Origin: Glaciecola sp. UBA2563
GTDB lineage: Bacteria; Pseudomonadota; Gammaproteobacteria; Enterobacterales; Alteromonadaceae
Direction of reading: 5' to 3'
Length of the DNA stretch: 35,891 nt
Assembly: GCA_002340325.1 (NCBI GenBank)
Contig: DDLV01000101.1
Coordinates: 1 to 35,891, forward strand
Positions 16,105 to 24,429 of the stretch are shown piece after piece. Position numbers and translations under genes: made by a program. Below the pieces are notes generated by a model that did not search any database, had not been told where the DNA came from, and saw only the letters and a program-made list of their open reading frames with translations. Position 1 is the stretch's first letter; each line of letters starts with the position of its first letter.

Positions 16105-16443
16105 ATGCCGCAAGTGATTTTTTTACCACATGATGAGTTATGCCCAGATGGCGCTGTACTTGAAGGTGAAACCGGTGAAAGCGTATTGGATGTTGCCTTG
16201 AGAAATGGCATTGGTATCGAACACGCCTGTGAAAAGTCATGTGCCTGTACTACATGCCATGTTATTGTGCGAGAAGGTTTCGATTCGATGGCGGAAGCTG
16301 ATGAACTTGAGGAAGACTTGCTCGACAAAGCCTGGGGACTTGAAGCCGAAAGTCGACTGGGTTGTCAAGCTATCATTACCGATGAAGACCTAGTGGTTGA
16401 AGTACCAAAATACACGATTAATCACGCGTCCGAACAGCATTAG
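16105..16443 (+). CDS. fdx: Fdx, ISC-type [2Fe-2S] ferredoxin
   Basis: This ferredoxin supplies electrons for Fe-S assembly on IscU. The 112-residue product begins MPQVIFLPHDELCPDGAVLE and has the four cluster cysteines at 42, 48, 51 and 87 (HACEKSCACTTCH, GCQA), plus the extra Cys46 that is typical of the ISC ferredoxins. The C-terminus YTINHASEQH matches the family. The ATG at 16105 has TTGAGGATAC just before it. A TTG four codons upstream is not needed. It is the last isc gene. The 188-base gap to ndk is too short to hold iscX together with its usual signals, and no such frame is there. Confidence 0.97.
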   Translation: MPQVIFLPHDELCPDGAVLEGETGESVLDVALRNGIGIEHACEKSCACTTCHVIVREGFDSMAEADELEEDLLDKAWGLEAESRLGCQAIITDEDLVVEVPKYTINHASEQH

Positions 16444-16552
16444 TTGTTTTAAAAGGCAAAAATGCATAAAAGTTTGAAATAATAATCTCTGCTATACTAA
16501 CCCAAAACATAGGCGATCCTTAAACCTGCCTTGAAAGAGTCTCAAAAATACA

Positions 16553-16590
16553 TTGGAAACTACCTATAGTTTGCATATAATCGCGCAACT
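16553..16590 (+). promoter_or_regulatory. Sigma-70 promoter for ndk
   Basis: TTGGAA (16553-16558) and a perfect TATAAT (16576-16581) are separated by 17 bases, followed by the GC-rich CGCGCAAC. Transcription would start near 16588, about 44 bases before the ndk ATG. A further possible extended -10, TGCTATACT, lies upstream at 16490-16498. The promoter separates ndk from the isc operon. Confidence 0.75.
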
Positions 16591-16631
16591 TTAAATAAGC
16601 AATTATCTACGCAATCAACAAGGGTTACACC

Positions 16632-17063
16632 ATGGCACTAGAACGCACCTTCTCAATAATAAAACCAGACGCTGTAGCGAAAAACGCGATAGGCGCAATA
16701 TACAATAGATTCGAAACGGCTGGTTTACGCATTGTGGCTTCAAAAATGGTGCATCTATCGAGGGAACAAGCCGAAGGATTCTATGCTGAGCACAAAGAAA
16801 GACCATTCTTTGCAGCATTAGTTGATTTTATGACGTCTGGTCCTGTGATGGTTCAGGTTCTGGAAGGTGAAGACGCAGTCGTGAAAAATCGTCAGATTAT
16901 GGGGGCGACGAACCCTGCAGAGGCATTTGCTGGCACGCTTCGTGCAGACCATGCTGCATCAATTGACGAGAATGCAGTACACGGATCTGATGCGCCAGAA
17001 TCTGCAGCGCGCGAAATCGCTTATTTCTTTTCAGACGAAGAAATCTGTCCGCGCACCAGATAG
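16632..17063 (+). CDS. ndk: Ndk, nucleoside diphosphate kinase
   Basis: Ndk moves the gamma phosphate between nucleoside triphosphates and diphosphates through a phosphohistidine, balancing NTP and dNTP pools. The 143-residue product begins MALERTFSIIKPDAVAKN and carries the active-site His117 in NAVHGSDAPESAAREI, ending with EEICPRTR. Length and motifs are normal. It has its own promoter and an intrinsic terminator, so it is a single-gene unit between the isc operon and rlmN. Confidence 0.98.
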   Translation: MALERTFSIIKPDAVAKNAIGAIYNRFETAGLRIVASKMVHLSREQAEGFYAEHKERPFFAALVDFMTSGPVMVQVLEGEDAVVKNRQIMGATNPAEAFAGTLRADHAASIDENAVHGSDAPESAAREIAYFFSDEEICPRTR

Positions 17064-17078
17064 ATTAATGTGCGTCTA

Positions 17079-17103
17079 GCCTAGTTTAATCAACTAACTA
17101 GGC
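17079..17103 (+). other. Hairpin just after ndk
   Basis: GCCTAGTT (17079-17086) and AACTAGGC (17096-17103) pair perfectly around nine bases, about 15 bases after the ndk stop. No T-run follows. It may protect the ndk mRNA end or act together with the terminator at 17130-17161. Confidence 0.45.
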
Positions 17104-17129
17104 CAGTACTGTTATCAGTGATAGGTATT

Positions 17130-17161
17130 AAACTGGGAGCAATTGCTCCCTTTTGCAGTTT
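17130..17161 (+). terminator. Intrinsic terminator of ndk
   Basis: GGGAGC and GCTCCC (17135-17150) form a six-base-pair stem with an AATT loop, followed by TTTT (17151-17154). Flanking AAACTG (17130-17135) and CAGTTT (17156-17161) could pair to extend the structure. It lies between ndk and rlmN. Confidence 0.75.
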
Positions 17162-17206
17162 ATGTAAATCAGGCGAGAAAATGATTTGTGGAGTGGCGCC
17201 AAAAAG

Positions 17207-18355
17207 ATGGCACAAATGATTGATAAGGCAACAAATAACAAAGAAAATCTGTTGAATCTTAACCGCAGTGCCATGCGGGATTATTTTGTGTCGATCGGAG
17301 AAAAACCATTTAGAGCCGATCAAGTCATGAAATGGATATACCAATCCGGTGTTAGTGATTTTGATCAAATGACTAACCTGAACAAATCGCTGCGCCAAAA
17401 ATTATCAGATAAATGCGAAATCACTGCACCCTCGATCGCTTATCAACAGCAAGCGAGCGATGGTACTATCAAATTTGCAATAGCGTTAGAGGGCGGGCAA
17501 GAGGTTGAAACAGTGTGGATCCCAGAGACCGACCGCGCCACGCTTTGCGTATCATCTCAGGTTGGCTGTGCGCTTGAATGCACCTTTTGTTCGACAGCAC
17601 AACAAGGGTTTAATCGAAATTTAACCGTGGCTGAGATAATCGGTCAAGTTTGGCGCGTCGCAACATTTATTGGGTTATCAAACGATTCCTCCGAGAGACC
17701 GATCACCAACGTTGTGATGATGGGAATGGGCGAGCCACTTTTAAATCTTAAGCACGTCATTCCAGCGATGGATATTATGATGGACGACTTTGGTTTTGGT
17801 TTGTCTAAACGTCGAGTCACTTTATCAACATCTGGCGTAGTTCCCGCACTTGACAAGCTTGGCGACGAAATCGACGTAGCACTCGCTATCTCATTGCACG
17901 CACCAGATAATACGCTTAGAGATGAGATAGTCCCCGTTAATAAAAAGTATCCCATCGAAGAATTTTTGGCTGCGGTAAGAAGATATCTATCCAAGTCAAA
18001 AGCCAACCAGGGCAAGGTGACTGTAGAGTACGTCATGCTAAACCAGATTAATGACAGTACTGAACAAGCACATGAATTGGCCAAGGTGCTGAAAAGTACA
18101 CCCTGCAAGATTAATCTTATTCCATTTAATCCTTTTCCTGGCTCGACATATGCCTGTTCTAGTAATTCTAGGATAGACAGATTTGCAAAAGTACTAATGA
18201 GTTATGGATTTACTGTCGTAGTTCGCAAGACGCGAGGCGACGATATCGATGCAGCATGTGGCCAGCTTGTTGGTGATGTTGTAGACCGCACCAAGCGGTT
18301 AATGAAAAAACAATTGAGAGGGAAGCCGATTGAAGTTCGTATCGCTGATAAATAG
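17207..18355 (+). CDS. rlmN: RlmN, 23S rRNA A2503 / tRNA A37 C2-methyltransferase (radical SAM)
   Basis: RlmN methylates C2 of adenosine 2503 in 23S rRNA and of adenosine 37 in some tRNAs by a radical mechanism. The radical-SAM CxxxCxxC is at residues 121-128 (CALECTFC). The methyl-carrying cysteine near the C-terminus is Cys351 in DAACGQL. Other matches are LGEKPFRADQVMKW-like GEKPFRADQVMKWIYQ, NVVMMGMGEPLLNL and TLSTSGVVPALDKL. The exact start is uncertain: ATGs at 17207 and 17216 and a TTG at 17186 are all in frame; I use 17207 (382 residues). It leads the rlmN-pilW-rodZ-ispG operon and depends on Fe-S clusters from the nearby isc genes. Confidence 0.96.
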   Translation: MAQMIDKATNNKENLLNLNRSAMRDYFVSIGEKPFRADQVMKWIYQSGVSDFDQMTNLNKSLRQKLSDKCEITAPSIAYQQQASDGTIKFAIALEGGQEVETVWIPETDRATLCVSSQVGCALECTFCSTAQQGFNRNLTVAEIIGQVWRVATFIGLSNDSSERPITNVVMMGMGEPLLNLKHVIPAMDIMMDDFGFGLSKRRVTLSTSGVVPALDKLGDEIDVALAISLHAPDNTLRDEIVPVNKKYPIEEFLAAVRRYLSKSKANQGKVTVEYVMLNQINDSTEQAHELAKVLKSTPCKINLIPFNPFPGSTYACSSNSRIDRFAKVLMSYGFTVVVRKTRGDDIDAACGQLVGDVVDRTKRLMKKQLRGKPIEVRIADK

Positions 18356-18383
18356 CTGATTAATAATTGCGGAGTCCGATGAA

Positions 18384-20000
18384 ATGAAAAAAAGTGTCTT
18401 TCTAGCAAGCTGTGCGATTGTTCTAAGCGCGTGTGTCTCAGAACCGATAGATCCTGCGTTTAAAGGTAGCGAGGCAGTAGATACAAAAGAAGCAGCCAAG
18501 ACTCGAGTCAGCCTCGGTCTTACTTACCTAAAGAACGGTAACTTTTCTCAAGCTAAAAGTAACATAGACCGCGCATTGAAGTTTGATCCTCGGTCTAGCG
18601 ATGCACATTTTGCTATGGCGTTTTATTTTCAACAAGTCGACGAAATTGAGCTAGCAGAGCAGTATTATGAGCGAGCGTTAGATTTGTCTGATAATGATCC
18701 GGATATTGTTAATAGCTATGGCGTATTTCTCTGTAAACAAGGCAAGTACGATAAAGCAAAAAAATACTTTCTCGACGCGGTAAATGCGAAAAGTTATGCA
18801 GCAACTGCAGAAACGTATGAAAATCTCGCGATTTGTGCGCAAAGTCAAGGTGATATGAATGGCGCAATTGAGTATTTCAACTCGGCTCTAAATCATCAAC
18901 CGACTAGATCGAGCACGCTGTTGATGTTAACGAATTTATATGTCGACCAATCTCAATGGGATGACGCAAAGAAAAAACTAATGAGATACGAGCGAAGTGC
19001 GCCTGTATCCGCAAATACATTGTTTTTAAATTATCAAATTGCGCAAGGGCGTGGCGATTCGCAAACTGCGGTAGGCTATGGCAACCTCTTGGTGCGAAAC
19101 TACCCAGATCACGAATTTACGCGTCAATATTTATCCAATGTTGGAAAAGTCAGTACTAGCACATCCGAACAACAAAAAGAATCAGGAAGTGTAACGCTTG
19201 TCTCTTCAAAGTCAGCAAATGAGGTAGACAAAATTCAAAAAAATGCGTCAAACATCATTCAGCGCAAACCCAGCAAAACTGTTGTTCAAAAGACACCGGC
19301 AACAGCCTCAGCAGCAACAGAAGAAGCATTAATCGCTGTAAATGAGCCAGACGCTGGCGAAGTAAATGAACTTGTAATCAGCGAAGAAACAGTTGCTGCA
19401 GATACCGAACAAGCGATAACCGAAGTAGAAACACTTGCGAACAACGCGCTCAAAGAAAATGAAGAGCCGTTCAATGCAAAAATCAATGAAAAAACCAACG
19501 AACAAAACGACGAACAGGTTGTCTTAGCAAATGAAGAGGCCAATGAAGTAATACAACAAAGCGACGACGATACTATTATCGCTTCCAATAGAAGCGCAGA
19601 AGAAGTAGAAGGAAACGAAGATGACCTGTCTCAGCAGCCACTTATTGCTGCACGAGCTGAGGTAAATTCGCTATCAACAATGGATTCACCCGCAGATGGT
19701 GTTTCCGAAGCACAGTTAATCAGCAATTCGAGTATGTTTACAACGGCTGAGGTAGCTGAGGTCGCAGAAGAGCAAGCGATTAACGTGGTCGAAGTATCAA
19801 GCGATGAACCTGAGGATTCATCTTACGATGCTCTCGGCGACGGATGGCATGTTGTGCAGAAAAAAGAAAACTTGTATCGCATATCTCTGAAGTATAACGT
19901 TTCAATGGCGAAATTAATGGAATGGAATGGCCTAAATGATGCATCGGATATTTTGTGGGGATCTCGAATGCGAGTAAAGGAACCGATTACGAATGAATAA
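18384..20000 (+). CDS. pilW: PilW/PilF-type pilotin lipoprotein with C-terminal LysM domain
   Basis: The 538-residue product starts with a lipoprotein signal (LSAC, lipidated Cys17). TPR repeats follow over about residues 40-250, as in PilF/PilW, which helps assemble and stabilise the type IV pilus secretin in the outer membrane. Unlike the usual ~250-residue pilotins, it continues with a roughly 230-residue acidic, low-complexity linker (about 255-485, rich in Glu, Ala, Asn, Ser, Val) and ends in a LysM peptidoglycan-binding domain (about 488-533: WHVVQKKENLYRISLKYNVS...WGSRMRVKEP). The extension may tie the pilotin to the cell wall. GGAG precedes the ATG. The gene overlaps rodZ by eight bases, and the rlmN-pilW-rodZ order is common in gammaproteobacteria. 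Confidence 0.88.
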   Translation: MKKSVFLASCAIVLSACVSEPIDPAFKGSEAVDTKEAAKTRVSLGLTYLKNGNFSQAKSNIDRALKFDPRSSDAHFAMAFYFQQVDEIELAEQYYERALDLSDNDPDIVNSYGVFLCKQGKYDKAKKYFLDAVNAKSYAATAETYENLAICAQSQGDMNGAIEYFNSALNHQPTRSSTLLMLTNLYVDQSQWDDAKKKLMRYERSAPVSANTLFLNYQIAQGRGDSQTAVGYGNLLVRNYPDHEFTRQYLSNVGKVSTSTSEQQKESGSVTLVSSKSANEVDKIQKNASNIIQRKPSKTVVQKTPATASAATEEALIAVNEPDAGEVNELVISEETVAADTEQAITEVETLANNALKENEEPFNAKINEKTNEQNDEQVVLANEEANEVIQQSDDDTIIASNRSAEEVEGNEDDLSQQPLIAARAEVNSLSTMDSPADGVSEAQLISNSSMFTTAEVAEVAEEQAINVVEVSSDEPEDSSYDALGDGWHVVQKKENLYRISLKYNVSMAKLMEWNGLNDASDILWGSRMRVKEPITNE

Positions 20001-21189
20001 TACAGTAGCTGAACCTGAAATTTCAGAAGTAATTGAGCTCAAAAGCCCAGGCAAGATGCTGTCTAATGCACGCAATAAACTAGGTTACAGTCAACAGTAT
20101 GTTGCCGATCAATTGCACTTGCGCGTAAAAAGTGTTGTCGCAATTGAACAGGATCAATTAGAAGAGAATGTATCGCTTACCTTCAGTAAAGGTTATGTAA
20201 GACTTTACGCCAAGCTTGTGAGTCTGGACGAAAACACCGTTCTTGATGCATTTAATCTCTTGCATAAAAATGGCGAAACACCCACAAGCATGAAAATGCA
20301 AAGTTTTTCGCGTCGAGTAGAAAGAGAAGCGCACGATAGCCGCTGGACATTAGTAAGCTATGTTATTTTATTTTTCGTTTTTGCATCGTTAGGATATTGG
20401 TGGTATGACAATCATGGCAACGGTGATATTGAATTATTAAGCGATCAAGCAGCGACTCCCAACGCAACAGCTTTTGCTGGAAATGGCGAGGATGCTGCCC
20501 AAGTCTCAACTGCGTCTGAAAATAATGAAACGGTTAACCTAGAAGATTCAAGTGCTGAACAAGCAAGCAACAGTGTTGCAATGACTGACTCAGATCTCTC
20601 TCAAAATGAAAACTTAATCGCCTCAAATGTTGTTGAAGAAGTTAGTGAGACAAGTTCAGGCGCGCTAACCTCCGACCAAGAGTCTACATCGACAGTTGAT
20701 TCGCAACAGGATGATCTCGCAGAAGACGAATCGGTCAGTAATAGCAGCACGTCCACATTATTCGCTGCACAGGCATCTACCTCATCTGTACCAGACCTCG
20801 TTAATGATAAATCAGTCACTAGCCAACAGCTGGGCGCTGATGATGAAACTAGCAACGTCTCAGTCGGTGAAACGGTGGATTCGACGAGTATTGAAACACC
20901 TGTTTCCACAGCAAATCAAAGTAACGAACCTACAGGATCTGCAAATGCAGTGGATATGACATTTACATTTAATGACGATTGTTGGTTAAGTGTAACGGAT
21001 GCAACAGATGATGCGATTGCTTATGGCATAAAAGCCAAGGGTTATGTAATGAACATCAGTGGCGTGCCGCCAATTTCAATCAATTTATGTCCACCAGAAC
21101 GAGTGAGCATTATTTACGATGGTAGTCCTGTCAATCTGAGTCGATTTGAACCGGAAAACTCAACAGTTTTGACCTTGCCATTAAATTAA
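19993..21189 (+). CDS. rodZ: RodZ-type cytoskeletal protein (HTH, membrane helix, DUF4115)
   Basis: RodZ links the actin-like MreB to the cell-wall elongation machinery. The 398-residue product has a cytoplasmic helix-turn-helix domain (about 17-90: SPGKMLSNARNKLGYSQQYV...), a basic RRVERE stretch, one membrane helix (about 118-138) and a periplasmic part. That part consists of a Ser/Thr/Glu/Asp-rich linker (about 140-320) and a C-terminal DUF4115 beta domain (322-398). Similarity to RodZ is clear in the HTH and the end domain. The linker is long and of low complexity. The start overlaps the pilW stop (ATGAATAA). Confidence 0.92.
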   Translation: MNNTVAEPEISEVIELKSPGKMLSNARNKLGYSQQYVADQLHLRVKSVVAIEQDQLEENVSLTFSKGYVRLYAKLVSLDENTVLDAFNLLHKNGETPTSMKMQSFSRRVEREAHDSRWTLVSYVILFFVFASLGYWWYDNHGNGDIELLSDQAATPNATAFAGNGEDAAQVSTASENNETVNLEDSSAEQASNSVAMTDSDLSQNENLIASNVVEEVSETSSGALTSDQESTSTVDSQQDDLAEDESVSNSSTSTLFAAQASTSSVPDLVNDKSVTSQQLGADDETSNVSVGETVDSTSIETPVSTANQSNEPTGSANAVDMTFTFNDDCWLSVTDATDDAIAYGIKAKGYVMNISGVPPISINLCPPERVSIIYDGSPVNLSRFEPENSTVLTLPLN

Positions 21190-21200
21190 CAGGGAATTAA

Positions 21201-22340
21201 GTGTTTTCAGATAATCCAATTAAAAGGCGCAAATCTACCCGCATCTACGTTGGAGATGTGCCAATAGGAGATGGCGCACCCATCTCTGTGCAATCTATGA
21301 CAAATACCTTAACCACAGACGTTGAGGCAACGGTTGAGCAGATTAAACGAATCGAAGCGGTAGGTGCTGACATCGTAAGAGTTTCGGTGCCGACCATGGA
21401 TGCCGCTGAAGCATTTAAGGAAATACGTAAGAAGGTCCAAATACCCTTAGTTGCTGATATCCACTTTGACTATAGAATAGCGCTAAAGGTAGCGGAGTAT
21501 GGCGTTGACTGTTTACGCATCAATCCAGGAAATATCGGTAATATTGAGCGAGTACAGTCAGTTGTTGATTGTGCCAAAGATAAAGGAATACCCATTAGGA
21601 TCGGCGTAAACGGTGGCTCATTAGAAAGGGATTTACAGGAAAAGTATGGCGAGCCTACACCGGAAGCGCTTGTTGAATCTGCGATGCGGCATGTTGATAT
21701 TCTCGACAAGCTAAACTTTGACCAATTTAAAGTCTCAGTTAAAGCATCGGATGTGTTTTTAGCGGTTGGTGCGTATCGTTTACTCGCTGAAAAAATTGAT
21801 CAGCCTTTACATCTTGGTATTACTGAGGCAGGTGGCTTGCGTTCAGGTGCCGTTAAAAGCTCTGTTGGTTTAGGTATGTTACTGGCTGATGGCATCGGAG
21901 ATACCATAAGAGTATCGCTTGCAGCAGACCCAGTTGAAGAAATTAAAGTCGGGTTTGATATATTAAAGAGTTTGCGAATACGATCGCGAGGTATAAATTT
22001 CATTGCATGTCCAAGCTGTTCCCGGCAAGAGTTTGATGTGATTGCAACGGTTAACGCACTTGAGCAGCGCTTAGAAGATATATTGACACCGATGGATGTT
22101 AGTATCATCGGCTGTGTTGTCAATGGGCCAGGTGAGGCAGAGGTTTCCGATTTAGGCCTGACTGGTGCGCGCAATATGTCCGGGTTTTATGAGGATGGCA
22201 AAAGACAGAAGGAAAGGTTAGCAAATGATGACCTTGTCACTTTGCTTGAAAAGAAAATTAGAGCGAAAGCAATCGTTAAAGCTGCATCATTAGACCATAA
22301 AAGCAAAATAGACATTTCTCAAATTGACAGCGGTGAATAA
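21201..22340 (+). CDS. ispG: IspG, 4-hydroxy-3-methylbut-2-en-1-yl diphosphate synthase (flavodoxin)
   Basis: IspG makes HMBPP from MEcPP in the non-mevalonate isoprenoid pathway and needs a [4Fe-4S] cluster. Ligands Cys270, Cys273 (ACPSCSRQE) and Cys305 (GCVVNGPGEAE) are in the standard positions, and the barrel start RRKSTRIYVGDVPIGDG is normal. The 379 residues match the family. The start is a GTG at 21201, preceded by CAGGGAA. It ends the rlmN-pilW-rodZ-ispG group and, like rlmN, uses clusters made by the isc operon. Confidence 0.97.
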   Translation: MFSDNPIKRRKSTRIYVGDVPIGDGAPISVQSMTNTLTTDVEATVEQIKRIEAVGADIVRVSVPTMDAAEAFKEIRKKVQIPLVADIHFDYRIALKVAEYGVDCLRINPGNIGNIERVQSVVDCAKDKGIPIRIGVNGGSLERDLQEKYGEPTPEALVESAMRHVDILDKLNFDQFKVSVKASDVFLAVGAYRLLAEKIDQPLHLGITEAGGLRSGAVKSSVGLGMLLADGIGDTIRVSLAADPVEEIKVGFDILKSLRIRSRGINFIACPSCSRQEFDVIATVNALEQRLEDILTPMDVSIIGCVVNGPGEAEVSDLGLTGARNMSGFYEDGKRQKERLANDDLVTLLEKKIRAKAIVKAASLDHKSKIDISQIDSGE

Positions 22341-22355
22341 ATTCTAAAACTTGGA

Positions 22356-22392
22356 TTTACCTATCGCCATGATCGCCCTATAATGGCGCGTT
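22356..22392 (+). promoter_or_regulatory. Candidate hisS promoter
   Basis: TTTACC (22356-22361) and a perfect TATAAT (22379-22384) are 17 bases apart, followed by GGCGCG. CGCCAT (22365-22370) and ATGGCG (22383-22388) flank the -10 as a small inverted repeat. The predicted start near 22391 gives a 29-base leader before hisS. Confidence 0.65.
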
Positions 22393-22419
22393 TTTATCAG
22401 CCAAGGAATTAGTGTCGTT

Positions 22420-23697
22420 TTGTCCAAAACACTTCAAGCAATCAGAGGAATGAATGACTGCCTTCCAGCGGATAGCATGCAATGGCAATTTCTGGAAGAT
22501 GAGTTACGACAATTAGTTGCTAGTTATCACTATCAAGAGATTCGCACCCCCATTGTAGAGAGTACAGACCTCTTCAAGCGCAGTATTGGCGAAGTGACCG
22601 ATATTGTTGAGAAAGAAATGTATACGTTTGATGACCGCAACGGTGATAGCTTAACACTCAGGCCAGAAGGCACAGCGTCTTGTGTAAGAGCGGGAAATCA
22701 ACATGGCTTGCTGTATAACCAGCAACAGCGGTTATGGTATCTCGGGCCAATGTTTAGGCACGAGCGGCCACAAAAAGGAAGATATCGACAATTCCATCAG
22801 TTTGGCGTTGAGGCATTTGGATTTAACGGTCCAGACATTGACGCTGAGGTTATATTACTCAGTGCTCGATTATGGCGGCTCTTAGGAATAAGCGAACATG
22901 TTACCCTGGAACTAAATTCGCTTGGAAGCAGCGCTGATAGACAACAATACAAATCAGCCTTGGTTGAATACTTTGAGCAACACAAGAACCAATTGGATGA
23001 AGATTCGCTAAGAAGACTTGGCTCCAATCCTTTGCGAATTCTGGATTCAAAAAACCCTCAGGTGCAAAGCTTGTTTTCAAATGCGCCCGTATTAACGGAC
23101 TATTTGAGCGAAGAATCTCTTTCTCATTTTCAGCAACTACAATCATTTTTGACCGGCGCAGGTGTAAATTTTACGTTAAATTCAAATTTAGTCAGAGGTT
23201 TGGACTATTATAACAATACGGTTTTTGAATGGACGACTGATCTGTTAGGCGCTCAAAGCACAGTATGTGCCGGTGGTCGATATGACGGATTAGTGGAGCA
23301 ACTCGGTGGTAAATCGTCGCCAGCCGTTGGCTTTGCGATAGGCATGGAAAGATTGATTTTGTTGCTCGGTGAATTAAACAAAATCCCTTTGGGTAATAAC
23401 GCTGATGTATATGTAGCGTCGCTAGGCGAAGAAGCGCAGTCTTCAGCAATGGGCATCGCCGAGGTAATTCGAACGGCGCTGCCTATTTTAAAGGTACAGC
23501 TGCATTGCGGTGGTGGTAATTTTAAAAAACAAATGAAAAAAGCCAATGCCAGTGGTGCGCAATATGCAGTTATTATCGGACAAGCAGAAGTTGAAAATAA
23601 TTCCTACGCGGTTAAACCGCTGCGAATTGAAGGGCAACAACTAACATTAGAAAAACAAGATTTGTTAGCGTACTTCAAAGAACGCTTCGCAATTTAA
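22420..23697 (+). CDS. hisS: HisS, histidyl-tRNA synthetase
   Basis: HisS charges tRNA-His with histidine in the cytoplasm. The 425-residue class II synthetase has motif 1 near EIRTPIVESTDLFKRSIGE, motif 2 YLGPMFRHERPQKGRYRQFHQ (central part FRHERPQKGRYRQF), the histidine-binding LVRGLDYYNNTVFEW and AGGRYDGLVEQLGG, and motif 3 GFAIGMERL. The start is a TTG at 22420, giving SKTLQAIRGMNDCLP, which matches the family. AAGGA lies about 10 bases upstream. No ATG fits. It leads hisS-yfgM-bamB. Confidence 0.97.
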   Translation: MSKTLQAIRGMNDCLPADSMQWQFLEDELRQLVASYHYQEIRTPIVESTDLFKRSIGEVTDIVEKEMYTFDDRNGDSLTLRPEGTASCVRAGNQHGLLYNQQQRLWYLGPMFRHERPQKGRYRQFHQFGVEAFGFNGPDIDAEVILLSARLWRLLGISEHVTLELNSLGSSADRQQYKSALVEYFEQHKNQLDEDSLRRLGSNPLRILDSKNPQVQSLFSNAPVLTDYLSEESLSHFQQLQSFLTGAGVNFTLNSNLVRGLDYYNNTVFEWTTDLLGAQSTVCAGGRYDGLVEQLGGKSSPAVGFAIGMERLILLLGELNKIPLGNNADVYVASLGEEAQSSAMGIAEVIRTALPILKVQLHCGGGNFKKQMKKANASGAQYAVIIGQAEVENNSYAVKPLRIEGQQLTLEKQDLLAYFKERFAI

Positions 23698-23724
23698 ACA
23701 AAAAAGATAAATGAGGTAGCAAAA

Positions 23725-24429
23725 TTGGATAGGTTCGAAACAGAAGAACAACAAGTTGAAGCTATTAAGCAGTTTTGGAAAGACAACGGAACCGCAATAA
23801 TCATTGGTGTCGTTGTTGGTATAGGCGGCCTTTGGGGTTGGGGAACCTATTCAGAAAGTCAACTAAAAGCAAAAGAGGAAGCATCTGTTGCATATCAGGA
23901 CACTATCGAACAAATGTTTGAAAGTGATGATGTCAGTAAAGTAAACGAATTCATAGAACAGCATCCTGATTCGACATATTCAGAACTCGCCGGTCTTATT
24001 GCAGCCCAGCAATTCTCCAGCAAGCAGGAATACGAGAACGCTATCTCGGCGTTAGAACCCATTGCAGCATCACAGGGACCACTGTCCGACATTGCAAATT
24101 TGCGGTTGGCGTCAGTCTTCTTTGACAGTGGGAATATTGCTCAAGCATTGGCGAGCTTGGACAAAGTAACGTCCTCTGCATATGACGATCAAAAGTTTGA
24201 GCTGCAAGGCGATTTGTTCTATGCCGACGGTCAATTTGACCAAGCACAGAATGCATATAATAAGGCGTTGGTTGAACTTCCGGATAACAATAACATCCAA
24301 ATGAAGTTGGATAATCTTGCTTTTGCCCGAGTAAATTCGAATGCCAATAAAGTGGGTGATGTAGTCAAAGATGCAGTGGAAGATGTAGTTGAGGAAGTAG
24401 TAGAGGATGAGAACGATCAAGGTGAATAA
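23725..24429 (+). CDS. yfgM: YfgM, ancillary SecYEG translocon subunit
   Basis: YfgM is an inner-membrane protein with a periplasmic TPR domain that associates with SecYEG and the chaperone PpiD. The 234-residue product begins with DRFETEEQQVEAIKQFWKDNG, of which TEEQQVEAIKQFWKDNG is the recognisable core, then a membrane helix (about 24-42) and helical repeats. It ends in an acidic tail (VVKDAVEDVVEEVVEDENDQ). The start is a TTG at 23725, about eight bases after TGAGGT. No ATG gives the conserved N-terminus. The gene overlaps bamB by 23 bases. Confidence 0.93.
   Translation: MDRFETEEQQVEAIKQFWKDNGTAIIIGVVVGIGGLWGWGTYSESQLKAKEEASVAYQDTIEQMFESDDVSKVNEFIEQHPDSTYSELAGLIAAQQFSSKQEYENAISALEPIAASQGPLSDIANLRLASVFFDSGNIAQALASLDKVTSSAYDDQKFELQGDLFYADGQFDQAQNAYNKALVELPDNNNIQMKLDNLAFARVNSNANKVGDVVKDAVEDVVEEVVEDENDQGE

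Noticed and set aside
16444..16631. A small iscX gene between fdx and ndk
   Set aside because: No frame in this gap encodes the acidic IscX-like protein, and most of the gap is taken by promoter elements.
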